From: CAZEZY01 sp964516635
Lineage (GTDB): Bacteria; Pseudomonadota; Gammaproteobacteria; Burkholderiales; Burkholderiaceae_C
Assembly: GCA_964516635.1 (NCBI GenBank)
Contig: CAZEZY010000056.1
Coordinates: 1 to 15,106 of the forward strand
Length of the DNA: 15,106 bases
Direction: 5' to 3'
Shown piece after piece: positions 1 through 5,931 of the stretch (its first letter is position 1; each line of letters opens with the position of its first letter). The notes under the pieces are model-generated. The model saw nothing but the letters and a program-made list of their open reading frames with translations, did no database searches and had not been told where the DNA came from. The position numbers and the translations under genes were made by a program.

Positions 1-1
1 G

Positions 2-628
2 GTCAACGCGGTCTATCACCGGTCTTACGAGCAGCGCGAGCCCATCGAGGTGCGCATCAGCAACGAAGAACTGGTCATTTTGAGCTTCCCCGGCCCGGAT
101 CGGTCGATCCGGCTGGAGGACTTTCAGGCAGGGCGTGCGGTGAGCCGCCGCTACCGCAACCGGCGCATCGGCGAATTTTTGAAGGAGCTTGATCTGACGG
201 AAGGTCGATCGACGGGCATCCCGAAAATCCTCAAGGTGATGGCCGCGAATGGCTCGCCCCCGCCGCTGTTTGAATCAGATGAGGATCGACTTTCGTTTGT
301 GATCCGGCTGCCCTGCCATCCGTTGGCCCGGCCGGTGCCCCCAAAAGTCACCGGGGAAGTCGCCCCCGAAGTTACCCCTGAAGTCGCCCCCGAAGTTGTG
401 CGTGTCGTGTTGGCATTGCACGAAGAATTGTCCCGGACAGGGCTGCAGCAGGCCCTGGATCTGAAGGACGAAAAGCATTTCCGGAAGGCATACCTGTTGC
501 CCGCGCTCGCTTCTGGCCTCGTGGAAATGACCCGACCCGAAACGCCGCGCAGCAGTAAGCAACGCTACCGGCGGACCGTCCTCGGGAAACGTTGGCTGGA
601 GACGCATCAGGGTAATAGTGCGTGCTGA
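2..628 (+). CDS. AlbA_2/Schlafen-type ATP-binding putative transcriptional regulator, C-terminal part
   Basis: The reading frame is open from base 2, so the gene begins outside the window; the first internal ATG is at 50. The visible start, VNAVYHRSYEQREPIEVRIS, followed by a GRSTGIPKIL segment, matches the C-terminal GHKL-like ATP-binding fold (HATPase_c_4 type) of regulators that carry an N-terminal AlbA_2/Schlafen DNA-binding domain. After this domain comes a low-complexity linker of PEV units, then a helical winged-helix-like tail around GLQQALDLKDEKHFRKAYL. That linker and tail are common in this family and in some Fic-associated proteins. The catalytic or DNA-binding N-terminus cannot be seen. 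These genes often travel in accessory DNA, which fits the neighbouring toxin-antitoxin and recombinase remnants. The stop codon is at 626-628 and an intrinsic terminator follows at 748. The family call is confident. The target and the role in the cell are unknown. Confidence 0.72.
   Translation, partial: VNAVYHRSYEQREPIEVRISNEELVILSFPGPDRSIRLEDFQAGRAVSRRYRNRRIGEFLKELDLTEGRSTGIPKILKVMAANGSPPPLFESDEDRLSFVIRLPCHPLARPVPPKVTGEVAPEVTPEVAPEVVRVVLALHEELSRTGLQQALDLKDEKHFRKAYLLPALASGLVEMTRPETPRSSKQRYRRTVLGKRWLETHQGNSAC
356..397 (+). repeat. Tandem PEV-encoding repeat in the regulator linker
   Basis: The 18-mer GAAGTCGCCCCCGAAGTT occurs perfectly at 356-373 and 380-397, a 24-base period. It encodes the linker TGEVAPEVTPEVAPEVV. 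Such (T/A)PEV linkers are familiar in AlbA_2 and Fic-type regulators and may vary in copy number between strains. Confidence 0.8.
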
Positions 629-747
629 GTTATGGGGAAACACCCGCAAGCCCGCAACAACCCGCAGAGGTGCTCATAAGCTCGGGAGGCCAATCAGCAC
701 ATGGTCAACCGTCCGCCACCAAATTGAAGGGCTCGGGTAATACACAA

Positions 748-775
748 GGGCTCGGACAATGTCCGGGCCCTTTTT
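748..775 (+). terminator. Rho-independent terminator after the AlbA_2-type regulator
   Basis: The stem GGGCTCGGAC (748-757) pairs with GTCCGGGCCC (761-770) over 10 bp with one G-U pair and a 3-base AAT loop. A run of five T follows at 771-775. It is oriented to end transcription from the gene at 2-628 and would isolate it from the toxin-antitoxin pair downstream. Confidence 0.85.
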
Positions 776-787
776 CTTGCCTGAAAT

Positions 788-804
788 CCCCGCGCCACGC
801 GGGG
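788..804. repeat. Perfect GC-rich hairpin
   Basis: CCCCGCG (788-794) and CGCGGGG (798-804) form a 7-bp stem with a CCA loop. Only two T follow on the plus strand, so it is a poor terminator by itself. It may be a secondary stop or an RNA structure. Confidence 0.6.
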
Positions 805-973
805 TTCTGGTCGCCTGTGCTGCGGGTGCGGGCTCGCCACGAAGCCCGGAATCGGCCACTTTTTCGGCCAGAGCCGTCTCTATTCTCCGTTTGGCCTGCG
901 GGTAGGCGCAGTTCTGGCTCTAGCAAAATCAACAACTTACGCGCGGCGGTTCATCGTCAACCAAGGCGACCGG

Positions 974-987
974 TCAGGCATCAAACC
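974..987. repeat. 14-bp direct repeat, left copy flanking the toxin-antitoxin pair
   Basis: TCAGGCATCAAACC occurs here and again at 1696-1709, 722 bases apart in the same orientation. The two copies bracket the toxin and antitoxin genes. This copy lies in non-coding DNA. The following bases (TGCCAC here, CCGCCAC at the other copy) stay similar with one gap, so the match may be a degenerate longer repeat. Confidence 0.75.
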
Positions 988-1031
988 TGCCACACTGGCG
1001 CAATGGGAACTTATACGTTACCATTTGGCTC

Positions 1032-1370
1032 ATGAGCTACCAGATCAAAGAACTCCTGCTGGACGATGGCGACAGCCCCTTCGCGGAGTGGTTCGGGTCG
1101 CTGGAGGCCGTTGCCGCCGCCAAGGTGCGCGTAGCCGTCAGCCGGATGGAACAGGGCAACCTGTCCAACGTTGAGTGGTTTCGCGGCATTGGGGAATACA
1201 AGATCGACTGGGGGCCGGGCTTGCGCATCTATCTGGCCAAGGACGGTCTGAAGATCATCATCCTGATCGGCGGCGGCACCAAGAAGCGTCAACAGCAGGA
1301 CATCGACCAAGCGGTGACGCTGTGGGAAGACTATAAGCGCCGCAAGGCATCAACCCAGAAAGGAAAGTGA
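1032..1370 (+). CDS. HigB/RelE-family toxin (Gp49-like addiction module killer protein)
   Basis: The 112-residue protein has the layout of the phage Gp49-like/HigB toxins, ribosome-associated mRNA interferases of type II toxin-antitoxin systems. It has an N-terminal FAEWFGSL helix region, the conserved GPGLRIYLAK strand (residues 61-70), and the signature GGGTKKRQQQDI (80-91) before a C-terminal helix ending in a Lys/Arg-rich tail. Length is normal for the family. The ATG at 1032 is the only sensible start. It has no clear Shine-Dalgarno sequence, but its ATGA overlaps the TGA of a 10-codon upstream frame (1003-1035). The antitoxin follows 2 bases after the stop, so this is a toxin-first operon as in higBA. 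RNA cleavage is known for the family and is not shown by this sequence. The gene symbol is left empty because the higB naming is at family level only. Confidence 0.85.
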   Translation: MSYQIKELLLDDGDSPFAEWFGSLEAVAAAKVRVAVSRMEQGNLSNVEWFRGIGEYKIDWGPGLRIYLAKDGLKIIILIGGGTKKRQQQDIDQAVTLWEDYKRRKASTQKGK

Positions 1371-1372
1371 AC

Positions 1373-1693
1373 ATGGCACTGACCCGTGATTTCAAAGAGA
1401 CCGTGGCCGCGCGCGTGCAGAACGATCCGGCCTTTGCGCAGGCGCTTCTGGACGAGGCCATCACCCTGTTTGTAAATGGCGAGCCGGAATCGGCCAAGCT
1501 GATCCTGCGTGACCTGGTGAACGCCACGCTCGGCTTCGAAGCGCTGGCCGAGGAAATCCACAAGCCTGCCAAGAGCCTGCACCGGATGCTGTCGCAATCG
1601 GGCAACCCGACCATGAGCAACATCTCGGCGGTCTTTGCTGCCATCAAGCGTGCGCTCAAGGTCGAGGTGCACACTCAGATCGTGATGGCCTGA
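1373..1693 (+). CDS. HigA-like antitoxin (addiction module antidote protein)
   Basis: The 106-residue protein pairs with the preceding toxin. Residues about 52-95 (LGFEALAEEIHKPAKSLHRM and the following SGNPTMSNISAVFAAIKRAL) form an XRE/Cro-type helix-turn-helix, as in the antidote family that accompanies Gp49-like toxins. The N-terminal half (TRDFKETVAARVQNDP, FAQALLDEAI) resembles the toxin-binding part of these antidotes. I chose ATG 1373 because AAGGAAAG (1359-1366) is well spaced before it; the GTG at 1367 would lie on top of that site. By family precedent it neutralises the toxin and represses the operon promoter. The stop at 1691-1693 lies two bases from the stop of the convergent minus-strand gene, with no terminator between them. 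Confidence 0.85.
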   Translation: MALTRDFKETVAARVQNDPAFAQALLDEAITLFVNGEPESAKLILRDLVNATLGFEALAEEIHKPAKSLHRMLSQSGNPTMSNISAVFAAIKRALKVEVHTQIVMA

Positions 1694-1695
1694 TT

Positions 1696-1709
1696 TCAGG
1701 CATCAAACC
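1696..1709. repeat. 14-bp direct repeat, right copy, covering the 3' end of the recombinase accessory gene
   Basis: This is the second copy of TCAGGCATCAAACC (the first is at 974-987). On the minus strand it encodes the last residues GFDA and the TGA stop of the gene at 1696-2148. The toxin-antitoxin pair lies between the two copies. Confidence 0.75.
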
Positions 1710-2148
1710 CCGCCACCACCTCCCGCTGCGCCACCCAGTCGGTCGGCAACGGACTCCGCTGAAACCACAGCAGGCCCATGCACTTGGGCTGCTGCCCGGC
1801 AAGGATTCTCTGGATGATGGCTGGCTCCAGCAGCGTCAGGCGCAGCAGTTCGTTGACCGTCGAATGGTGCAGTCCCTCGCGCTGGGCGATCTCGCTCCCA
1901 CTGCCGACCACCCCATCGTCGAGCAGTTGCTGCCAGTAGAAGGCTCGGGTGAGGGCCGCCAGCAAGGGCTGGTCAATCTGGCTGGCGACCTTGCCCGGCG
2001 ACTCGACCGCTTCATCTGGCCGCACCACCACCTTGCTGGCGCCGCGCTTCCTGATCTTCAGCGGGATGCAGGTGGGCAGCTTGACCTGGCCGCCATCCCG
2101 GCGTTCACGGGCGACTGGCCCGCCCAAAGCCTGGACTTTCGGATTCAT
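1696..2148 (-). CDS. ParB-like helix-turn-helix protein, recombinase-associated
   Basis: The 150-residue protein starts at ATG 2148 after GGAGGAAATGGC. Its start overlaps the stop of the upstream recombinase remnant (ATGA), so the two were translationally coupled. Residues about 29-45 (VKLPTCIPLKIRKRGASK) match the basic N-terminal strand of small proteins found directly after large serine recombinases. The stretch about 68-125 holds LLAALTRAFYWQQLL followed by a helix-turn-helix (SEIAQREGLHHSTVNELLRL and TLLEPAIIQRILAGQQP) like that of ParB/KorB. From memory of similar loci, it may help the recombinase, but its biochemical role is not established. The end of the gene coincides with a 14-bp direct repeat. 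The gene is probably intact although its partner is broken. Confidence 0.65.
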   Translation of the reverse strand: MNPKVQALGGPVARERRDGGQVKLPTCIPLKIRKRGASKVVVRPDEAVESPGKVASQIDQPLLAALTRAFYWQQLLDDGVVGSGSEIAQREGLHHSTVNELLRLTLLEPAIIQRILAGQQPKCMGLLWFQRSPLPTDWVAQREVVAGFDA

Positions 2149-2429
2149 GCCATTTCCTCCGTCTGCTCCCATTCCTGCAATTCCGTGCCGATGGTGCCCG
2201 GCAGCAGTTCCCCGGCCAGATCCTGCCAGCCCTGATCGCGCCAGATGATCTCCAGCCCGTCGTCAGCAATCACCACATGGTCGATCAGTAGCTGTGTCAG
2301 TCGACACTGATCGGCGGGCAACAACTGTTGCCACAGGCCAGCCAGATTTCGCATCGGCAAGACCACCTCAGGCTCCGACAGGTCTGTAAGACCTTCCCTA
2401 GCCGACAAGGTGAAGTTATCGATACAGTC
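2145..2429 (-). pseudogene. C-terminal remnant of a large serine recombinase
   Basis: Only the extreme C-terminus survives. The residues PMRNLAGLWQQLLPADQCRL and then TQLLIDHVVIADDGLEIIWR resemble the end of large serine recombinases (typically LFPAEQARIVQLLVERV followed by an acidic-start strand). The resolvase catalytic domain, the recombinase domain and the zinc ribbon are absent. The frame is closed by TAA (minus strand) at 2430-2432 and has no normal start; the first possible one is TTG at 2408. The break therefore lies near 2400-2430, next to the promoter region of the chromosomal gene at 2524. The TGA stop overlaps the start of the downstream helix-turn-helix gene. The assignment rests on pattern recognition of about 70 residues. 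Confidence 0.65.
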
Positions 2430-2434
2430 TTACA
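2385..2434. repeat. Inverted repeat at the accessory/core junction
   Basis: TGTAAGAC (2385-2392) and GTCTTACA (2427-2434) are perfect inverted repeats of 8 bp, 34 bases apart. They span the break point of the recombinase remnant. They could be a chance match, an old element end, or an operator for the gene at 2524. Confidence 0.4.
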
Positions 2435-2523
2435 ATGGGTATGTACTTTTTGTCGCCTTCGCTTTTTGATATTTTCTGTTCATTTCTGGAGGCGATTCGG
2501 CGAAGCTTATCAAGGTGATATGG
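2430..2523 (+). promoter_or_regulatory. AT-rich upstream region of the cNMP-fold gene
   Basis: This stretch is clearly richer in A and T than its surroundings and probably carries the promoter of the gene at 2524. A TACAAT hexamer (2431-2436) and a TATGTA (2440-2445) could serve as -10 boxes, but neither has a good -35 partner. The ribosome binding site AAGGTGA (2512-2518) is well placed. The promoter itself is not assigned. Confidence 0.35.
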
Positions 2524-3729
2524 ATGAATCAGGCGCTGACAAGTCATGTGTCAACAGCTGAGCTGCCCTTTGAGGAGGGGGTGGCTTACACGCAGCATAA
2601 GGTGTATGCCGGCGACGTGCTATACACCGAAAACATGCCCGCTCATCACATGTATGTGGTCAAGGAAGGGGTGGTCGACATCTACATGATCCGCGAAGAA
2701 AAGCGGGTGGTGGTTGAATCCCTGGGCAAGGGGCAGTGTTTCGGGGTGGCGCCTCACTTGGTCAAAGGGCGCCGGGTGAACAACGCTGCGGCACGAACCT
2801 ACTGCGAGCTGTATCTCATTCCCAACGAGGTGTTCGAGGCCGATATGCTGAAGGCCCCCAAGCTGACGCGCAGTCTGCTTAAAACCTTCTCGGACCGGAT
2901 GTCGACGGCACACGAAATCATCGCCACTCGGGTGAACTACCAGTCCGAGGTGCTGGTGTATGCCCAACTGCTGCATATTCTCGGGCTGGCCGATGTGGGC
3001 AAGGCGGCGGTGAATCCGGGCCGTGGAGGCGGTGCCCCCGCACAAGTGATTGCCAGTCCGCTGCTGAGCGAGGTGTTCGTTCACGCCAGGGCCTTGCTGG
3101 GCCACTCCGACCAGCACATCCGTGGCTGTCTGGCCAAGTTGCTGACCCTGCATCTCATCCGCATCGAGGACGAAAAGGGCAACGGCAAGCGGGTGCTGTT
3201 TTCACCCAAGGACATCCTGTCGCAGGCTCGCAAGATCACCAGCAATCAGGACGAACCCAAGAAGGTGGATTACGAATACATCAGTGTGGATGAGTTCGCC
3301 ACCATGGTGGAAGTGGATCGTTCACTGCTGCTCAGGAAGCTCGCGGGCAGCGAGTTTGCCGACGATGTGTTCACTTTCCGCAAAAGCGAGGTCCTGCGCC
3401 TGCTGAACGACAAGGGCAAACGCTTTTTTGCCGAACGCAAGATCAAGACGCCTGAAGAATTCAATGACGTGCTCGACCTGGAGTTTGCCGACCAGAAGTC
3501 GGTGTTTTCGGCGGTGTCGCAGCAGGACACCCTGGACCTTGCCAAACTGCTGAAGACGGTGGATTCGGAAGCGGTGCGGCAGAAAATTCTCGGTGCCTTG
3601 TCCCGAACCAAGCGGCAAGAGGTGGAACACGACATGTCGACCATGGCTCAGGTTGATCCGGTGGAGGCGCAGCAGATCGGCGCCAGCCTGGTCAAGACCG
3701 TCAAGAAACTGATGTTGAAGCAGGAATGA
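2524..3729 (+). CDS. Cyclic-nucleotide-binding-fold regulator with FliG-C-like tail
   Basis: The 401-residue protein starts at ATG 2524, 5 bases after AAGGTGA; a GTG at 2515 is less likely. Residues about 20-130 form a cNMP-binding beta-roll (AGDVLYTENMPAHHMYVVKE, LGKGQCFGVAP). The Crp contacts for cAMP are not kept: the GEL motif reads GVA, and the Arg-Ser pair reads Val-Asn in KGRRVNNAAA. Residues about 140-235 look like a Crp-type helical dimer region plus winged helix (LLGHSDQHIRGCLAKLLTLH), and 250-300 like a second small helix-turn-helix. Residues about 325-400 (TLDLAKLLKTVDSEAVRQKI, DPVEAQQIGASLVKTVKKL) closely resemble the last helices of FliG, although most FliG torque-charge residues are changed. 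It has no signal peptide or membrane segment. The gene converges on hpnE with a 29-base overlap. A cytoplasmic sensor or scaffold is inferred; the ligand and targets are unknown. Confidence 0.7.
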   Translation: MNQALTSHVSTAELPFEEGVAYTQHKVYAGDVLYTENMPAHHMYVVKEGVVDIYMIREEKRVVVESLGKGQCFGVAPHLVKGRRVNNAAARTYCELYLIPNEVFEADMLKAPKLTRSLLKTFSDRMSTAHEIIATRVNYQSEVLVYAQLLHILGLADVGKAAVNPGRGGGAPAQVIASPLLSEVFVHARALLGHSDQHIRGCLAKLLTLHLIRIEDEKGNGKRVLFSPKDILSQARKITSNQDEPKKVDYEYISVDEFATMVEVDRSLLLRKLAGSEFADDVFTFRKSEVLRLLNDKGKRFFAERKIKTPEEFNDVLDLEFADQKSVFSAVSQQDTLDLAKLLKTVDSEAVRQKILGALSRTKRQEVEHDMSTMAQVDPVEAQQIGASLVKTVKKLMLKQE

Positions 3730-5068
3730 GCCGATCGGCGGCTTGCAGCCCGCTGCGCACGGCGCCTTCCAGCGTGGCCGGGTAGGGGCCTTCCACATAG
3801 TCACCGGCCACCAGAAGGTGGGGGCGAATCACCTGAGCGGGGCGTGAGAGCCCCGGGGTGCAGGCAAAGGTGGCGCGCTTTTCCACCACCGTCTGTACCC
3901 ATCGGGGAGCCTCCAGACCCAGTTGCTGCCGGGCCTGTGCCAGGGCGGCGGTTTCAAGAGCCTGGCGCTCCAGGTGGCTGGCGCTGGCCACCAGGGCCAG
4001 TTCCACCACATCCGGTTCGGCTGTGTTCGGCTGGGCGACCGAGCCAAGCAGCAGGCTTCGATGAAAGGCATACTGGGCCGGTGCACTGGCGCCGTTGCGC
4101 AATGCCACCATGCCATGCGCACTGGGCCAGGGCTTGCTGAGAGTGCCGGCCACGTAAACCGTGGCAATCGGTTCGTGAGTCAATTGCATCGCCTGCTGGC
4201 GCCAGGCTTCTGGTGCGTCCGGTACATCAGTCAGGAGTCGGGCCGCCTCGCTCGCCGGGCAGGCCAGGATGACGGCATCGGTGGTTTGAACGCCTCCGGG
4301 CGCCTCGACCTGCCATCCGTCGCCACAGGCGCTGAGGTGCCTGACCCGCTGCCCTTCCCGGATGTCTGCACCCCTGGAATGCAGAAAGCGGATGGCGGCT
4401 TCCGGCAGCAGGGCGCCCAGATGCTGGCGGGGCAGCAAGAGTTGGGCAGAACGCCAAGACCCGAAGCCCTGACCGAGCAGGGCATCTTGAAGCACCTTGA
4501 GGAAGACCTGACCACTCGCGCGGGCAGCCGGGGTGTTCAGCGCGGCCACGCACAGCGGCTCCACCAGGTCTTCCATCACCCGTGCCGTCATGGAGGTGCA
4601 CAGGTCCTGAACGCTGGTGGTGGCGGGGCAGGCAAACCCGGCACGTTGCCAGCCAGCAGCCGTCTTCAGGAAGGAAAGCCGGTCACGCCCGTTCCACCCC
4701 CTGGCGGTGACGATGGCCGCCAGGGTGTCGAGCGGCGCGGGCCAGTGCCGAGCCCATGATGGCGTGGAAACGCCGGTGCCATCCGGGTAACGCAGATCGA
4801 GTGGCACGGCCTGAAAGAGCGTTTCCACCGGTAAGTCCAGCGACTGCATCAGATGCAGGGTCTGGGTGTAGGCGCCGATGAGGATGTGCTGGCCGTTGTC
4901 CAGGGGCAGGCGCGTCGCATCATCCTGTGCTGCCTTGACCTGTCGAGCCCTGCCGCCCCAGTGGCGAGAGGCTTCATACAGGGTCACGTGCCAGCCTCTG
5001 CGGGTGGCCTGGACGGCAGCCGCCAGCCCGGCCCAGCCACCACCGATCACGGCAACCGTTCGGCTCAC
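3701..5068 (-). CDS. hpnE: Hydroxysqualene dehydroxylase HpnE
   Basis: The 455-residue flavoprotein belongs to the amine oxidase/phytoene desaturase superfamily. The N-terminus has the FAD dinucleotide fold VAVIGGGWAGLAAA (residues 5-18), the ribose-binding Glu in TLYEAS, and the GGRARQ motif (38-43). The C-terminus has the expected second FAD segment VAGDYVEGPYPATLEGAVRS before AADRL. HpnE reduces hydroxysqualene to squalene, the last of the three steps from farnesyl diphosphate. The start is GTG at 5068, inside the GTGA overlap with the hpnD stop; the protein starts sensibly with MSRTVAVIGGG. Length is normal. It is the last gene of the operon and its 3' end overlaps the convergent cNMP-fold gene by 29 bases, with no visible terminator. 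The assignment is supported by the neighbouring hpnD and hpnC. Confidence 0.93.
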   Translation of the reverse strand: MSRTVAVIGGGWAGLAAAVQATRRGWHVTLYEASRHWGGRARQVKAAQDDATRLPLDNGQHILIGAYTQTLHLMQSLDLPVETLFQAVPLDLRYPDGTGVSTPSWARHWPAPLDTLAAIVTARGWNGRDRLSFLKTAAGWQRAGFACPATTSVQDLCTSMTARVMEDLVEPLCVAALNTPAARASGQVFLKVLQDALLGQGFGSWRSAQLLLPRQHLGALLPEAAIRFLHSRGADIREGQRVRHLSACGDGWQVEAPGGVQTTDAVILACPASEAARLLTDVPDAPEAWRQQAMQLTHEPIATVYVAGTLSKPWPSAHGMVALRNGASAPAQYAFHRSLLLGSVAQPNTAEPDVVELALVASASHLERQALETAALAQARQQLGLEAPRWVQTVVEKRATFACTPGLSRPAQVIRPHLLVAGDYVEGPYPATLEGAVRSGLQAADRLIPASTSVS

Positions 5069-5931
5069 AGCCGCCCCAGGGCCTGGACCTTCCAGGCCAG
5101 CCAGAACTTGCGCAGGGGGGTGAGACTGACGCGCTGGGTGAGCACGAGGTGCGGCTCCGCAGCAATTTCGTGCAGCAACGTCCGGTAGATGCTGGCCATC
5201 ATGAGGCCTGGCTTCTGAGTCCGGCGGTCGGCATGGGGCAGCAGGGCCAGCGCTTCGTCATAGCAGGTCAGTGCCCGCTGGATCTGGAACTGCATCAGCG
5301 CGTCAAAGCGCGTGGCGAAGGTGTCGTCGCTCGCCTGCCCTCGCTTGATGAGTTCGTGGGCCTTGACATCAAACCGCTGCAGTTCGTTGACCGGGAGGTA
5401 GATGCGCCCGCGAACGGCGTCTTCGCCGACATCGCGAATGATGTTGGTCAGCTGGAACGCCAGGCCCAGCCGGTGAGCGTAATGGGTGGTGTCGGGGGCG
5501 GTCTGCCCGAAAATCCGGGCCGCCACTTCGCCGACCACACCGGCGACCAGGTGGCAGTAATGCTGCAGGCTGGCAAAGTCCAGGTAACGAGACTGTTCCA
5601 GATCCATCTGGCAGCCGTCGATCACCTGCATCAGGTGGCTGGCTTCGATGCCATAGATGGCCAGGTGCGGTTGCAGGGCGAGCAGGGCCGGGTGTTCCGG
5701 TGCACCGCTGGCTGGCGAAAAGCTCCGCAGTACCTGCTGGCGCCACCAGTTCAGTTTGGCCTGGGCCACGCCAGGGTCATGCACTTCATCGACCACGTCG
5801 TCGATTTCCCGGCAGAAGGCGTAGAAGGCCGTGATGGCCGCGCGGCGGGGCGGCGGCAGGAACAGAAACGCATAGTAGAAGCTGCTGCCCGAAGCCGCGG
5901 CTTTTTCCTGAGCATAGGCCTCGGGGGTCAA
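5065..5931 (-). CDS. hpnD: Presqualene diphosphate synthase HpnD
   Basis: The 288-residue all-helical prenyl synthase belongs to the squalene/phytoene synthase family. The first aspartate-rich motif is AFCREIDDVVDE (D44, D45, D48) and the second is RDVGEDAVRGRIYLP (D167, E170, D171); both bind the Mg-diphosphates of farnesyl diphosphate. HpnD condenses two farnesyl diphosphates to presqualene diphosphate in the HpnCDE route. I chose TTG 5931, preceded by GGAGG (5934-5938), because the next residues (TPEAYAQEKAAASGSSFYYA) match the normal HpnD N-terminus. The frame upstream runs through the end of the RND gene in another frame and is not HpnD-like. The start overlaps the RND stop as TTGA and the stop overlaps the hpnE start as GTGA, so translation is probably coupled through all three genes. 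A start at a rare TTG may keep expression low. Confidence 0.93.
   Translation of the reverse strand: MTPEAYAQEKAAASGSSFYYAFLFLPPPRRAAITAFYAFCREIDDVVDEVHDPGVAQAKLNWWRQQVLRSFSPASGAPEHPALLALQPHLAIYGIEASHLMQVIDGCQMDLEQSRYLDFASLQHYCHLVAGVVGEVAARIFGQTAPDTTHYAHRLGLAFQLTNIIRDVGEDAVRGRIYLPVNELQRFDVKAHELIKRGQASDDTFATRFDALMQFQIQRALTCYDEALALLPHADRRTQKPGLMMASIYRTLLHEIAAEPHLVLTQRVSLTPLRKFWLAWKVQALGRL

Larger units (their letters stand above)
629..1031. other. Gene-poor 403-base stretch with terminator and hairpins
   Basis: I find no convincing gene here. Frames are open on both strands (137 codons on plus, about 60-76 on minus), but none has a recognisable protein or a good ribosome binding site. The stretch contains the terminator at 748-775 and a perfect 7-bp GC hairpin at 788-804 (CCCCGCG, loop CCA, CGCGGGG). 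The octamer GGGCTCGG is repeated at 729 and 748, and a short GGCC-flanked hairpin lies around 854-868. The 14-bp direct repeat at 974-987 also lies here. Just before the toxin start there is a TTATAC element (1011-1016) that could be a -10 box, but no good -35 box is visible. Confidence 0.5.

Noticed and set aside
622..1035. 137-residue plus-strand frame downstream of the regulator
   Set aside because: It reads through a strong terminator, has no ribosome binding site and no recognisable protein features.
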